Positions 45,326 to 55,620 of a stretch of DNA of 64,000 nucleotides are shown here, in pieces (the first letter of the stretch is position 1; each line of letters starts with the position of its first letter). Source of the DNA: Adiantum capillus-veneris (Eukaryota; Streptophyta; Polypodiopsida; Polypodiales; Pteridaceae); contig CM043959.1 in the NCBI GenBank assembly GCA_014529385.2, positions 16,679,309 through 16,743,308 of the forward strand, written 5' to 3'. Under the pieces are notes generated by a model. That model was not told the DNA's origin. It did not search any database and saw only the letters and a program-made list of their open reading frames with translations. A program made the translations under genes and the position numbers.

Positions 45326-45575
45326 TACTCGGGGGGTTCACTATGTGTAAAACTACCATATCACATGTGTTCAAGACATGTTTATAAAACCCCTTATCTG
45401 TGAATTTTGTTAAAAATATGATGTACCTTTTTTTTAAAATCTGTAAGTTTTTTTCAAATTTGAAAAAGTAATACCCTTCTGTATATATATTTCTGTAAGT
45501 TTCAAGAACTTTGAATACCCTTCTATTGAACTCATGTGATAGGTTACATTTTTATTAGGTGACCTCCTCGGGATT
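45326..45575. mobile_element. MITE with about 45-bp imperfect terminal inverted repeats
   Basis: It interrupts the RNase H frame exactly: HTD before, HKNLKWIYTQSD after. The left end, ACTCGGGGGGTTCACTATGT followed by CTACCATATCACATGTGTTC, matches the complement of the right end, CCGAGGAGGTCACCTAATAA followed by AACCTATCACATGAGTTC. GAT flanks both sides (45323-45325 and 45576-45578; GATT is an alternative), a likely target-site duplication. About 250 bp, AT-rich interior, no coding capacity. Its superfamily is unclear. Confidence 0.7.
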
Positions 45576-46197
45576 GATCATAAAAACCTGAAGTGGATCT
45601 ACACCCAATCTGACCTTAATATGCGGTAACAAAGATGGATGGATTTGTTATGCGAATATGATTTTGAAATCAAATATAAAATCTGGGAAGAAAAATCTTG
45701 TGGCCGTTGCCTTAAGCAAGAAGAGTATTGTTAGTGGGGATGGCACAGCCTCTAATACCTCTTTAATTGACCTTATTCAAGAAAGTATGTCTCATGACCC
45801 GTATTACATAAGAATCCAATACTTGATGAACTTAAATAATTGTATGGAGAAGCAAGAGAGGCAAATTAAAGGCTTCCACATCAAGGGCAATGACCTTTAC
45901 TTTGGTAACCGTCTTTGTATTCCAAATCAAGGTGGAGTCAAACTTCAAATATTACAAGAAGCTCATGATATACCTATAGCAGGACACCCAGGATACATTA
46001 AGACTTAGTCTACTGTAAGGAAGAGTTTCTTTTGGCCAGGAATAAAGCGTGATGTTTGGAACTATGTTACAAGATGTTTAACATGTCAACGTATTAAAAC
46101 TGAACAAATTTGGTATCCCCGTAAGCTTCAACCTATAAATGCTCCACAAAATAAAATGGGAATGCATATCCATGGATTTTATTACAGGACTTTGTGC
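45576..46197 (+). pseudogene. RNase H end and integrase zinc finger, inverted segment continued
   Basis: Resumes with HKNLKWIYTQSDLNMR, RWMDLLCEYDFEIKYK, then the linker (SLIDLIQESMSHDPYYIRIQ) and a full HHCC zinc finger: EAHDIPIAGHPGYIKT, FFWPGIKRDVWNYV, RCLTCQRIK. The catalytic core starts with WECISMDFITGL (first Asp) and breaks at 46197, at the palindrome TCCATGGA, where the opposite-strand RT begins. The rest of the integrase is missing. Confidence 0.8.
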
Positions 46198-46767
46198 ACT
46201 CCATGGAGAAACGTTGGTTCTAATGAAGCTTTGTTCAAGAAGTTGAGTTAGTTTCTCCTTGAGCTCCACAAATTCAAGTACCAACATTTTGTATGGTCTA
46301 CGAGCAACTGGTTGAGCTCCCAGAGTAAGCTCTATAGCATGATCAGCATCACGCTTGGGCGGTAACTGTGAAAGTTCTTTGATAAATACATCATCAAATT
46401 TTGTTATCCATTTGAGTTTTGGTAAATCTAGCTTCTTCTCCTTAGGGTTAAGCTTTACTATGTAAACCCTTTCATTCTTCCTATGACCGTTCATAAGTTT
46501 GGTAAAGTTCCCTAATTTGAGTCTAGGATTTTCTCATTTTCCAGTAACTGTAACCCTAGAGTTTTGGTCATTTTTGAAAGTCAATGAAGCGTCTTTACAA
46601 TGTATGTGAGCATCATTGGCCTTCATCCAATCCATTTCTAGGATTCCATCATAGATCCCTATGGGTAAGACTCTGAAGTTTGCAGAAGTATTATGACCAT
46701 CCAAAACAAAATTCAAGCTACCCACTGAAGTAGAAGATTTAACCTTCCTACACGCAGCTAATTCCAC
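46198..46767 (-). pseudogene. Chromovirus protease end and RT N-terminus
   Basis: From 46767: the end of the protease (FRVLPIGIYDGILEMDWMKA, usual DVILGMDWL), then, after a stop, the RT start: ITKFDDVFIKELSQLPPKRD, ADHAIELTLGAQPVARRPYK and LLEQSFIRTNVSPWSA. It ends exactly where RT would continue with the KKDGT segment found on the plus strand at 44365. The two pieces are complementary halves of one RT. Confidence 0.85.
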
Positions 46768-48037
46768 TGTAAGGTCTGTATCAAGGTGTTTAGGCAGAAT
46801 GAGATTTTTGATGCACCTAGGAGATATGAAAGAATGCTACTCCCTGAATTGATCAATAAGGTAGAATGGTTACCTTAATTCTCCATTGGGGTTTGAATTA
46901 CTAGAAATTGTTCATTCACTCCTTGATGTTCAATTGTAGCATGAACATATGCGTTAGCCTGATTTCCTTCACCTCTAGCCCCTTGAGCTCTGTTAACTTG
47001 AGATCTTCCTTGAGGTCTTTGATTTTGGACGAGGTTGATGATTAACATTTCCATTGTTGTTATTGTTGGTAGGTGGTCCATTCCAGACAAAAGGTCAATT
47101 ACCATGCCTAAAGTTTCCTTGGTTTTGAGGTTATCTTTGGTTTTGGTTAAAAGTTTGCTGATTGAAGTTCCTCTAAATTGTAGATGGTCTAGGTCTGAAA
47201 TTTCCAGAATTCCAATTTGGAAATATTGCCCACCCATCTTGTGAGGCTTGAATTATTAAATAGACAATTCTTGGACTGATGACTAGGATCAAGACAAGTG
47301 TAACACAAGTGATCTTGTCTGGCCTTCATATGTAATAAATTGTCTTTTCTTTGCTGTGGATTTCCAGACCTTTGTTCCTCCTCGGGACGAGGCCTTTTGA
47401 TTTCACAAACAGGAGCAGGTTATGGTTTTCTCTTTTTGATAGTGGATAACTCTATTTCAATGGGTTGTCTACATCAAGGACATTGGTAAGACGAAGTCTC
47501 TTGAGTTTAGTTTAGTCTTCATAGGATTATGTAACCCTGACACAAATCGAGCTACCTCGACCTCTTGAGTCATCTCTGTTGAAGCATACTTGACAAGGGT
47601 CAAAAAATGTTGCTAATATGATTCCAGATCTCTGGTTCCTTGAGTATAGTCAACAAACTCATTTATACGGTCTACATGATAAACTTTGTTTTGATAGTTA
47701 CTTTTGAGCTGGGTTTTAAGATAATTCCAAGTTGCAGCATTAGGATCAACATTGTTTTTTGTGCGATGGTATCTCCACCAATGCTTGGCTATTTTCTCTA
47801 GTTTGACTTAGCAATGACAGCTTTGTTTATTGCAGAAGATGAATGAGCCAAATCAAAGTAGTCGTCCATGCGTTCAATCCAATCTTCAAGAACTTTGCAT
47901 AAATCTTTGCCTTCCCCGCTAAAATTTCTAGGTTGAGACTTGCGGAGCATAGCATCGATGTCTCTATCAATGATGGTGGGTTGAGGAATGATATGTGCAA
48001 TTACGCTAGCAGCAGCCGCATTTTCTCTAGGAGACAT
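46768..48037 (-). pseudogene. Chromovirus gag
   Basis: Starts at an ATG (48037) with MSPRENAAAASVIAHIIPQP; FSGEGKDLCKVLEDWIERMD and DYFDLAHSSSAINKAVIAKS are the conserved gag start. After a stop at 47798 further frames give YLKTQLKSNYQNKVYHVDRI and YTQGTRDLESYQQHFLTLVK, then a CCHC knuckle, CYTCLDPSHQSKNC, near 47300-47340. At least three breaks. A family A LTR lies about 230 bp upstream of the ATG. Confidence 0.8.
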
Positions 48038-48267
48038 GGTACCTTACTACACCATATCAACCAAGGTCACACTTAGTATAATATTCTAATCCGCTCGAAC
48101 TCCTTTTAGCCAATTAAAATAGATCGTTGAGAATAAGATAATCAAGAGAGTAGGAGAAATAATAACAAATAAATTAATCTAATTTCTATATCACAAAACT
48201 CTTGGGTTCCAAAAAGTCTACAAAGTGTCTTGAAAGTTTCTAATAGATTCTAATGGCTCTATGTGGG

Positions 48268-48693
48268 ACTCATGTCTAACTTCACTATCCTATCTTATTG
48301 CAGTATTAGCGAGAATCACGATTAATTTGTCAAACCATGGGATGAAGCTGACTCGACTAGTGCATAGAGGCTACAAGAGGTTGTCAATCTCTTGGAAAAC
48401 AACTAACAACTCGCATCTAACTCAAGCTACACTCAAGTGACTGAAATCACCAAAAGCCAATCGCTCATTGGCAAGCAAATCACATCTGTTACAACATCAA
48501 ATGACATCCAAACGTAACGAAACTTCTAGGACAAGTTTATAAGACCTAAGCACACATGCCTATGGCCTCAAACCCCACTTTCAGTCAAGTTCCAAAATCG
48601 CAATTATTAACAGCAGTGGATTTTTGACCTAGTCGTTTTCGATCCAGAATGCATCTAAATGCTTCGCAATGATGCCCCAATACCCTACCTATG
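48268..48693 (-). repeat. LTR-like repeat, family A (inverted copy)
   Basis: The minus strand has GCATAGGTAGGG (48683-48693) followed by TATTGGGGCATCATTGC. It is the closest relative of the plus-strand copy at 23258-23685. It sits between the 3' LTR of another element (48735-49179) and the gag at 48037. It could be the 5' LTR of the gag-bearing element, but the purine tract in front of it suggests a 3' LTR, so the relation is unresolved. Confidence 0.6.
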
Positions 48694-48734
48694 CCTAGTT
48701 TTTGTTTTAAAAGTGTAAATTCCTAGTTATGATG

Positions 48735-49179
48735 AAATTAGGCCGCGGGTCGGCGACCCAAAAGCTATGAAATACTGTGAATGGCTTACGTCAATGCGTA
48801 GAGCTCTTACCTGCGATTGAAATACAACAAACACATTCTCAATGTGAAAACCGGAGAGGGAGTAGGAAGCGCGAGAAGGAGAGAAGTGAGCGCTGTTAGC
48901 TCACGCTGTGTATTTCTTATCCAAAACTTATAAAAACTTACAAAAATTGGCTTTTATACCTTAGCCAAGGTTTTTGGGTGGTCAAAAGTAATACTCTGGA
49001 GTTCTACCAAAGATGGGAATTGAATGGCTGATACAATCTAGAAGCTTGTAGCCCCAGCTCATTAATTACAAGGTTTATCAAGAAAACACGAGTTACAATA
49101 TTCTTGATTTATCAAAATAATAATTATTTTTATAAGGAGAACTCCGAAAAATGGTGTCCACGTTAGCTTAATGGTAACA
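48735..49179 (-). repeat. 3' LTR of a minus-strand Tat-like element
   Basis: Starts at 49179 with TGTTACCATTAAGCTAACG directly after a purine tract. TATAAAAG is at 48951-48958 in the context TATAAAAGCCAATTTTTGTA. It ends near a GGGTCGCCGACCCGCGG stretch, like the LTR whose border is fixed at 32163. The lower end is approximate. Confidence 0.65.
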
Positions 49180-49193
49180 TTCCCCCCCTCCTC
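49180..49193 (-). promoter_or_regulatory. Polypurine tract
   Basis: GAGGAGGGGGGGAA on the minus strand, immediately before the LTR start and 25 bp after the stop codon of the coiled-coil ORF. Confidence 0.75.
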
Positions 49194-49218
49194 GCCTGTG
49201 TCGTCCCTTGACACAGCT

Positions 49219-51200
49219 TTATGGGCTGAAGTAATCTTCGGGTTGACGACGAGCAAGGCGGTTCTTCAGTGCTTCCAGTGCTTTTTCATATCTGAGTTTG
49301 CGTTCTTTTTCTGGAACTTGCAAAAACTGGATGGTGACTTTGTTTTTGAGTTCTACTGCCGAGTAGCCTACACATCTAGAAGTGAGGTTGCTTATCACCG
49401 GCGCAAATATCTTCGTTCGCCAGGTGAAAAAGCCAATGTAGAAGGCCTCCTCAAAAGCTAGCATATTGTGCAAGGACATAAACATGCATCCGGCTACCCA
49501 CTTAGATCATAGCAGAAGCCTTTGTTTCCTTCCAAAAATGAGAGCCATGGGGCTCCTGTCTGCTCAGGATCATTGAAGACTTGTATGCAAGTAAGTAGCA
49601 TCCTGCAGATTTTGTAAAGCATTGCGCAGGAGAGATCTGGAAGACTTTTGAAGAATGTCATGGCGCCCGTTAGGGTTTTCATCATGTATTCTTCTGTTGC
49701 TTGACCTCTCTCGGGAGATGGCAGCCTGGGAAAGTCTAGCTATGTTGGCCGCTTCTTTTGCAGTGCTTCGTGTGCTTGCCATGTCCTTACTCGAGGTACA
49801 GGACAAAATGTTGGATCTTTCTGTATGGATGCAGGTGCTCTCGTGAATAGAATCAAGTATCTTGGATTCTTGTTCAACCAGCTTAGCCGCCACTTCGGGT
49901 GGTCTTGATCTGCGCCATCTTCTTGCATATCTCGGTATAATCTTTCCTTTACCTGTAAGAGTTCAACCTTGATGAGAGGGTATGGCAGGGATTGTTGGTG
50001 CCATTGAGCATTGATTTGATTGGGAGTGAGCTGTGTGACGTTGACAGAGTGTAAAACTCTCAACTCCCAATCCATAGCTGCCTTCCACTGCTCATCTACC
50101 TCCAAGGCAATCTTCTCCTTTAGTGCATCAGCACTGTGTCTTCCTCTGTAACTTTGATTTGAAAATCTTCTTCCCTACTCGGCTCTGCTGTAGACTGCGT
50201 CTCAAAGTCATCAAATGAGACCGAGGGGATTTCCACTTGGGGCGGCTCTGAAGTCCCTGCCTCCTCCTGTATATCTGGCTTTCCATCTCTGAGGAGTTGG
50301 TTTACTCTTTTCAATTCTGCAATCTCTTTAAGAAGCTCCTCCTCTCTTTGAACCCGCATGAGCGCCAGGTCTCTGCGTTGTGACTGCTCCAGCTTCAACT
50401 CCAGCTCTAAATCGTTGTTTTTCTTCTCAAGTGCTTTATACACCTCATCTGCTCCCTTGATCGAGGCCATAGTTGGATTTTCTCTTAATTGCCGCAAGAA
50501 AGTGGCATGATCATTAGTCCTTTGTTCCGAATACTGCAGTGATGCGTTTGCTATATCTAATTGTACTTGAATCTTTTGAGCGGACAGAGAGGTGGTGAGA
50601 AGTTCATTTGTCACTTCTGTCAACTGCTCATCTTTCACTTTGCAGGCATCAGATAGCTTAGTCAGGAGGTCACCCAACTCCTCCATTTCCTTCTGTTGGC
50701 TGTCCTTGGCTATCTGATGTCATTCTGCTTCAGTCCTTAGCTCTTGTAACTGTCTTTGGAGATCTGTAATAGTAGCCATTCTGTTGTCAAGCTTGCCTTG
50801 AAGAGCCTCGATGACCATTTCTAACTCTTTGGCTTTAGTACTACGGTTAAAGGCTGTTGAGCGGAGTTTCTCCGTCATGATATGCATCTGCCTTGCATAC
50901 TCGTTCACTTGTAGAATGACTTCATCATTGGACTGCCACTCCTCTTCTCTTGCTAGTTCAGATGTGCAGGCAGCCTCTTGTGTTGCTTCCTGCTGTGTTG
51001 TTATTGCTGGTGTTTCTATAGAGGTGGTTACTTCCTGGCCATCCTGAGGTTTTGAAACCTTGACAGTTTCTAGCTGAGTGGAAACAACTTGTGTGTAAGG
51101 TCTCTGACCCGATCACAAGAGCACCCTTGTACCACGAAATGAATACAATGAAATAAGTTACTATTTTTAGCAGTTTTCCAGATTTCGTCAGTGCCATGAT
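49219..51200 (-). pseudogene. Coiled-coil ORF beside the 3' LTR (possible third ORF of a Tat-like element)
   Basis: From about 51189: MALTKSGKLLKIVTYFIVFI and SWYKGALVI, a hydrophobic N-terminus like a signal or membrane anchor. After a one-base shift comes a long charged region: EYARQMHIMTEKLRSTAF, KELEMVIEALQGKLDNRMAT, LQRQLQELRTEAE (stop), EMEELGDLLTKLSDACKVKD and DLELELKLEQSQRRDLALM, with clear heptad character over some 250 residues. A Ser/Glu-rich stretch follows (EEAGTSEPPQVEIPSVSFDD), then, in other frames, WELRVLHSVNVTQLTPNQIN and a C-terminus VTIQFLQVPEKERKLRYEKA...EDYFSP ending 40 bp before the LTR. No pol motif precedes it. The position between pol and 3' LTR is that of env-like ORFs in Athila-type elements, but no similarity to them is claimed. 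Confidence 0.5.
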
Positions 51201-51299
51201 GTTTAGAATGTTATAAAGCTTCAAAATGTGAATTAAAATAATTTTAATGAAAAATTTCCAAAAATAGTAAGTTCTTGGTCACCCGAACCGTCCAGTCTC

Positions 51300-52650
51300 G
51301 ACCGTCTTGAAAATCTGCACCCGTACGCCGAATTTGAAAAAAATGCATTTTCGGACCCCTTGGGCTGCTAAATATGGCAGATACTCGGGCCAGTACGCCT
51401 TAGTTAGAGCTTCGTATGGCAATTTATGGCATCAAAATCCGATTCGTATGGCCCGTTTTAGCCTAAAACCAAATTTCCTAAAAATTGTCCGGGAGGCACT
51501 GGGGGCCCAGGACTGTGTGGGAACAGGTCCCAGGCCACTCCAGATCAGCTTTAGCAGCTAGGGGGCGCCCTCTTGCTTTGTGGGAGTCTTGGGAAAGCTG
51601 CCAAGCTTGCAACTCAGTCTCAGAACTAGTTAACCAAGCCAACCTGACACTTGGTGGGCAGAGAACTCGACTTGCCATGCTTAACTGGAGAAGCTCCCAG
51701 ATGCATTTAGCAACCCAGATCGATTTTCAGCCTGTAGGAGCCTATTTAAAGACCTGCATACACACACACACACACACCTATGATCACACACACACACACA
51801 CACACTGTGCATACACACACACACCCACATACATTGGGAAGGTGCTGCCGGATCACACACCTATTGAAGAAGAAGCTAGGAGGGAGGTGTTGCCGAATTT
51901 TCATCTCAAGAAGCTCGATTAGATCAGAAAATCGAGAAGATTACCAGCTCTTAATCACGGTAATGACAATTTAATTAATGCCATCTGTAAATCTTTTTCT
52001 CTACCATCTAAATTCCTTGTCTATTATGCTTATTCCTAGTCGAAAATCTCTATGACTACTCTCTAAATTCTCCTTATTCGTACTCTATTATGTAATCATC
52101 ATTCCATAGCTGAATTATCAGCCATTCTTCACTCTCGATTAATGATTAGAGCATAATTATCAGAATCTTCTCTCTCTAGATAGCATAGTAATTAATCGGT
52201 AAGCTAGTATTTGTGCAGATTGAAGAGAATCACTATTGTAATCACTCATTAACATTGTAGCTTAATTGAATTCATTTCTCTTATGCATTAAGACATAATT
52301 AAGGAGAAATTAATCCGTCAATAAGTCTCTAAGAATTGGTTTTTCCTCACACATATGCATAGGGTAAATCTGCATCATCTAATTGCTAGGAAATAGTTTA
52401 ATCATACTTAATCCAATTCTCTGGTAATTCCAATAGTGAAATCCTAATTATTCTTGATCATGTAAGCCGAATAATTATCTTAGAGCCGGTTCCCATAGGA
52501 TTATGTGCCATCCTTAATGATTACTTTATGAAAGAAATCTAGACTCTCATATAGGAGGGATTAATTGATGTCACTAATCTACACATTGGACTGTTATGAT
52601 GCTGTGAACCTTAGCTCTTTCTCCAAGCTAATCATTTAAAGTAGTGAGAA
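51300..52650 (+). promoter_or_regulatory. Promoter and 5' leader of a plus-strand element (family F)
   Basis: GC-richer sequence (51480-51740) leads to a TATA-like CTATTTAAAG at 51742-51751, then AC-rich runs (51758-51826), a conserved-looking leader, and an ATG at 52651. The CG content and TATA position suggest an LTR. Its boundaries are not visible. It interrupts minus-strand sequence (coiled-coil ORF below, another ORF above), so it is probably a nested insertion. Confidence 0.4.
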
Positions 52651-52791
52651 ATGGCCCCGGTTAAGAGGACGCGCTTCGGTGGTGCCCATGATCGCGAATC
52701 AGGAACGAGCAATGTCAACGGGAAGGGGAAGGCTCCCATGGATGAGCAAATACCGGCCATCTCACGGGCTATTGACGAAGAAATGGAAGAG
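52651..52791 (+). CDS. First exon of family F ORF
   Basis: ATG-led, 47 codons: MAPVKRTRFGGAHDRESGTS, then NGKGKAPMDEQIPAISRAID and EEMEE, ending at a good donor, GAG|GTAGGT (52792). A related exon at 63229-63429 (THKRIRASHDHEARPSN...) ends at CAG|GTGGGT, and the sequences after both donors also share words (TTGTATGGGCARCTAG). Two copies with a shared exon-intron border support a real spliced ORF in a mobile element. The downstream exons and the function are unknown. Confidence 0.5.
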
Positions 52792-53086
52792 GTAGGTCCC
52801 AATTTCTATTGAAGTTGTCTAATTAACATTGCATACGATTAGTTAGGAATGAACATATCCCCGAACATGTTGGAGAAATCCGACAGAAACCTCGGCATTG
52901 AATGCATAGTACATTTAAGTATAAAGTAGGAAAGAAATGATTGATGGGTATGCTGTTTGCAAGAGGAAAGAATGTTTGCTAGGGAAAATTTAGCTCGACA
53001 TGTTCATTTTATTTCCAATGTTGAATCAGTCCTGACCCCCCTACTGATCACAGGGGGCAGAGTTCCTCGTTAGAGCTCTTGAATCC

Positions 53087-53206
53087 ACGTCTTGCTTTCT
53101 ATGCGTTGGATACCCACGACTTGCTTTCTATGCGGTGGGAACCCACGTCTTGCTTTCTATGCGGTGGGAGTGTCCATGACGTGCTTTCTATGCGGTGGAC
53201 ATACCT
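53087..53206 (+). repeat. 29-bp tandem repeat, four units
   Basis: The word TTGCTTTCTATGCGGTGG starts at 53092, 53121, 53150 and 53181 (last one GTGC...). Each unit runs CCCACG-CTTGCTTTCTATGCGGTGGGA, so its ends (CCCAC and GTGGG) can pair as a hairpin. It lies in the intron-like part of the family F element. Confidence 0.9.
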
Positions 53207-53742
53207 AGTTGTATGGGCAGCTAGGCGACAACGGGAGGAGTGAACTCTCGCTGGAGGGGGGATGTTGTACCTCCAGAACATTGGAACTTTTATGAATAAG
53301 TTTGAGTAGAATTTTTACTAGAATTTTGTCTTGGTGTTGTTTGCAATACTGGTTGAAGGGTTGTTTTAACGAACCATGTGATTCGGAATTAAACAAGGAA
53401 TATCTATGTTGAACAACCTTTGTGGTAGTAATTAGGTCACACGAGGAAGTGTGAGTGTGGGGGTGGAAAGTGGGGGCTTGGCTCGGGTTGCCAATGCCTA
53501 CGAGATGGGTGGTCCCGATTGGTCGGGAACTCTCTGTCCCCATTGTGCTTACTTCGATATTAGTAATACTCATTGCCCCGAGAGCGGTGAAATCTCGAGA
53601 GTACGTGCCTCTGAAACATGGGGAAAAAGGCACTCGAGGTTTCTCTCCTCTTGGAAGGTGGGTCTTAGGATCGCTAGATAGTTAAGTACGCTTTCCCTGC
53701 GAGGTGGAGCTAGATCTCGTTGCTAGTAGGCTCGAACTCGAC

Positions 53743-55620
53743 TTACTTTGTGATGAGAGATCGTCCGCTAGTTGAACCCTGAACCATTTTGTTTGCTTCC
53801 GCTATAGATCTAGTGGCCACCAGGTTTACCATCAGATCCGTTGTTTGATACGACGGGGTGGGGACCTCACATTGTGTGGTCTCAACCCTTTTTTTTTCCA
53901 CGGTTGCAGGCCTTTCCACCTTCTCAGTTTTGGTTACTTCCTCATGTGTAGTGGTTTGCTCCTTTTCTTTATCTTCCTCTTTATCAGATTCATCTGCCGG
54001 CTTGTGAGTTTCCTCGGCTGTCTGTTCTGGTGCTGGTTTAGCTTCCTTTTCTTCATGTTGCTCGACGTGGTTAGTTTGTTGTGTATCTTCCATTTGGTGG
54101 GTGAAATCAGACTCTTTTGCCTTGTCAGTCTCGGCCTCTGTGGTCTCTGGGCATGGCGGTGAAGATGGTGGAGTGGGCATGGGTTGATCCTGTTGTTCTG
54201 GCGGCGGTGAGGTGGGTCAGGGAGATGCTTGGCCCTACTCTTGAGTTGCTGCTTCCTCAGCTTTCTTGGCCGCTTCTTCCGCCTCTTTTAGCTTCAATGC
54301 CTTTGCCTCTTGGTATAATCTTTCTAAATGATCCTTGAGATCCTCGGCCTCTTTCCTTGAATGATGTTTTGTTTGAGGTCTCTTCAAGCCGATAGGTACC
54401 CACTTTTCTGAGTCTTTTTCTTGCGCTTGCCTAGTGTGCTGATATGCCAGTTTTTCTCTTTCAAATCTCACTTGCTTTTGAGCTGGCTTCTCTTGGTGGG
54501 CAGCCACTGCTTTCCTCTTCATGTCTTCCCTCCTAGCCCTTTTTTCTTCGTTGTCAGAGCTTTCGTTGCTATGCTGCTCGGATGAACTGTCATCGGATTC
54601 ATCACCTGATTTAAATGATCGCTTACCAGATCTTGTAGATCTTGGAGAGGGTGGAGCTACCAAGATCCATGTGTTCTGATCCAGGGCAGGTGGTAGGTTG
54701 TTGGCCATGCCGATGGCATGATAGGCTATTCTAGTCAAGACTTCAGGTGCGCCCAAGTAGGTTATCTTTTCCTCCTTCTTGGTGGCCTTTAATGTTGTTA
54801 ACACATATTGCGCGTGGTCCACAGGTTGTCTAGTGGTTGACTTCAGAACTTGTGTAAAAGTTGTGGCCACGGCATGATTTGGTGTCGTGTACCTTGGTGG
54901 CCTTTTTGCCAGGAAATGGAAATGTTGGTGGTACAGACGGGCTGGCTCTTCCACCTACTTGTGGATGAGATCGGCAAATGTAGCCGCAACTATTTCCTTT
55001 GTAAACGTGCCCACTGTTTTCCTATCTCTTTCCCGCATGGTCATCCCTTCAGTGGGCAATCTGAGTGCCTCTGCCACTATTTCCTTTGTAATCACAACCT
55101 CTACCTTGTTTCCTTGGTTGTCATAGATTTGGGCAGTTCCGTCTTCCTTGATGGTGGCTAGAAGCTCGTAAGCCTTTTGAAAGTCTACTCCGCAGGGCTC
55201 TTGTTCATTGAAGTTTTGGAGTCCCAACCTACGGTTAGCCTCTTTGGTTTCAGGCTTTGTTGCGACATCATAAACCTCTTTGGGCAAGAGCTGCAACTCC
55301 ACCGGATGCCCTTCTTCACTCTTAAATCTGCCCGTGTAGACCGTGGTGTGGTGTTCTTCTAACTGCTCTTTAGAAAGATAAGATGCCTTTGCTGCCTTTA
55401 CTGACTCGAGGTCCAATTGATACGGTGGCAGCTCTTACAGTTTCTCCTTTTGGTTTAAATTCTTCTTGGCCTTCTCTGCGGCTTGCATTGCTCTTGTTGA
55501 GTGAATAGAGTGCAAAGTTAGCGGAGTTGTCAGATTTCTCTCCAGAATGTCCTTTTAGACTGAAATGCTGATAATCTGGTCCAAATTGCTTCAAATCAAT
55601 TTGGAATAAGCAAAGATGCA
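53743..55620 (-). pseudogene. ORF of unknown function in a minus-strand element
   Basis: From about 55610: IDLKQFGPDYQHFSLKGHSG, a shift near 55430, then DLESVKAAKASYLSKEQLEE, YDNQGNKVEVVITKEIVAEA and LRLPTEGM. The last two resemble a motif (G..v.IT...IaealrLP.eG) common in uncharacterised plant transposon proteins. After a stop at 54955 the same frame reads RLYHQHFHFLAKRPPRYTTP and YLGAPEVLTRIAYHAIGMAN, then an acidic-basic coiled region (KEAEDLKDHLERLYQEAKAL). A further frame (54180-53743) is Glu/Thr-rich and ends in LVATRSIAEANKMVQG. It may be the gag-like ORF of the element ending at the LTR 48735-49179; pol is missing. Confidence 0.45.

Noticed and set aside
51485-51922. 145-codon plus-strand frame over the promoter-like region
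   Set aside because: Part of it is AC-repeat translation and the TATA-like box lies within it; it is better explained as LTR/leader sequence.
53087-53206. CRISPR-like regular repeats
   Set aside because: Units abut without unique spacers and the sequence is plant nuclear; a minisatellite explains it.
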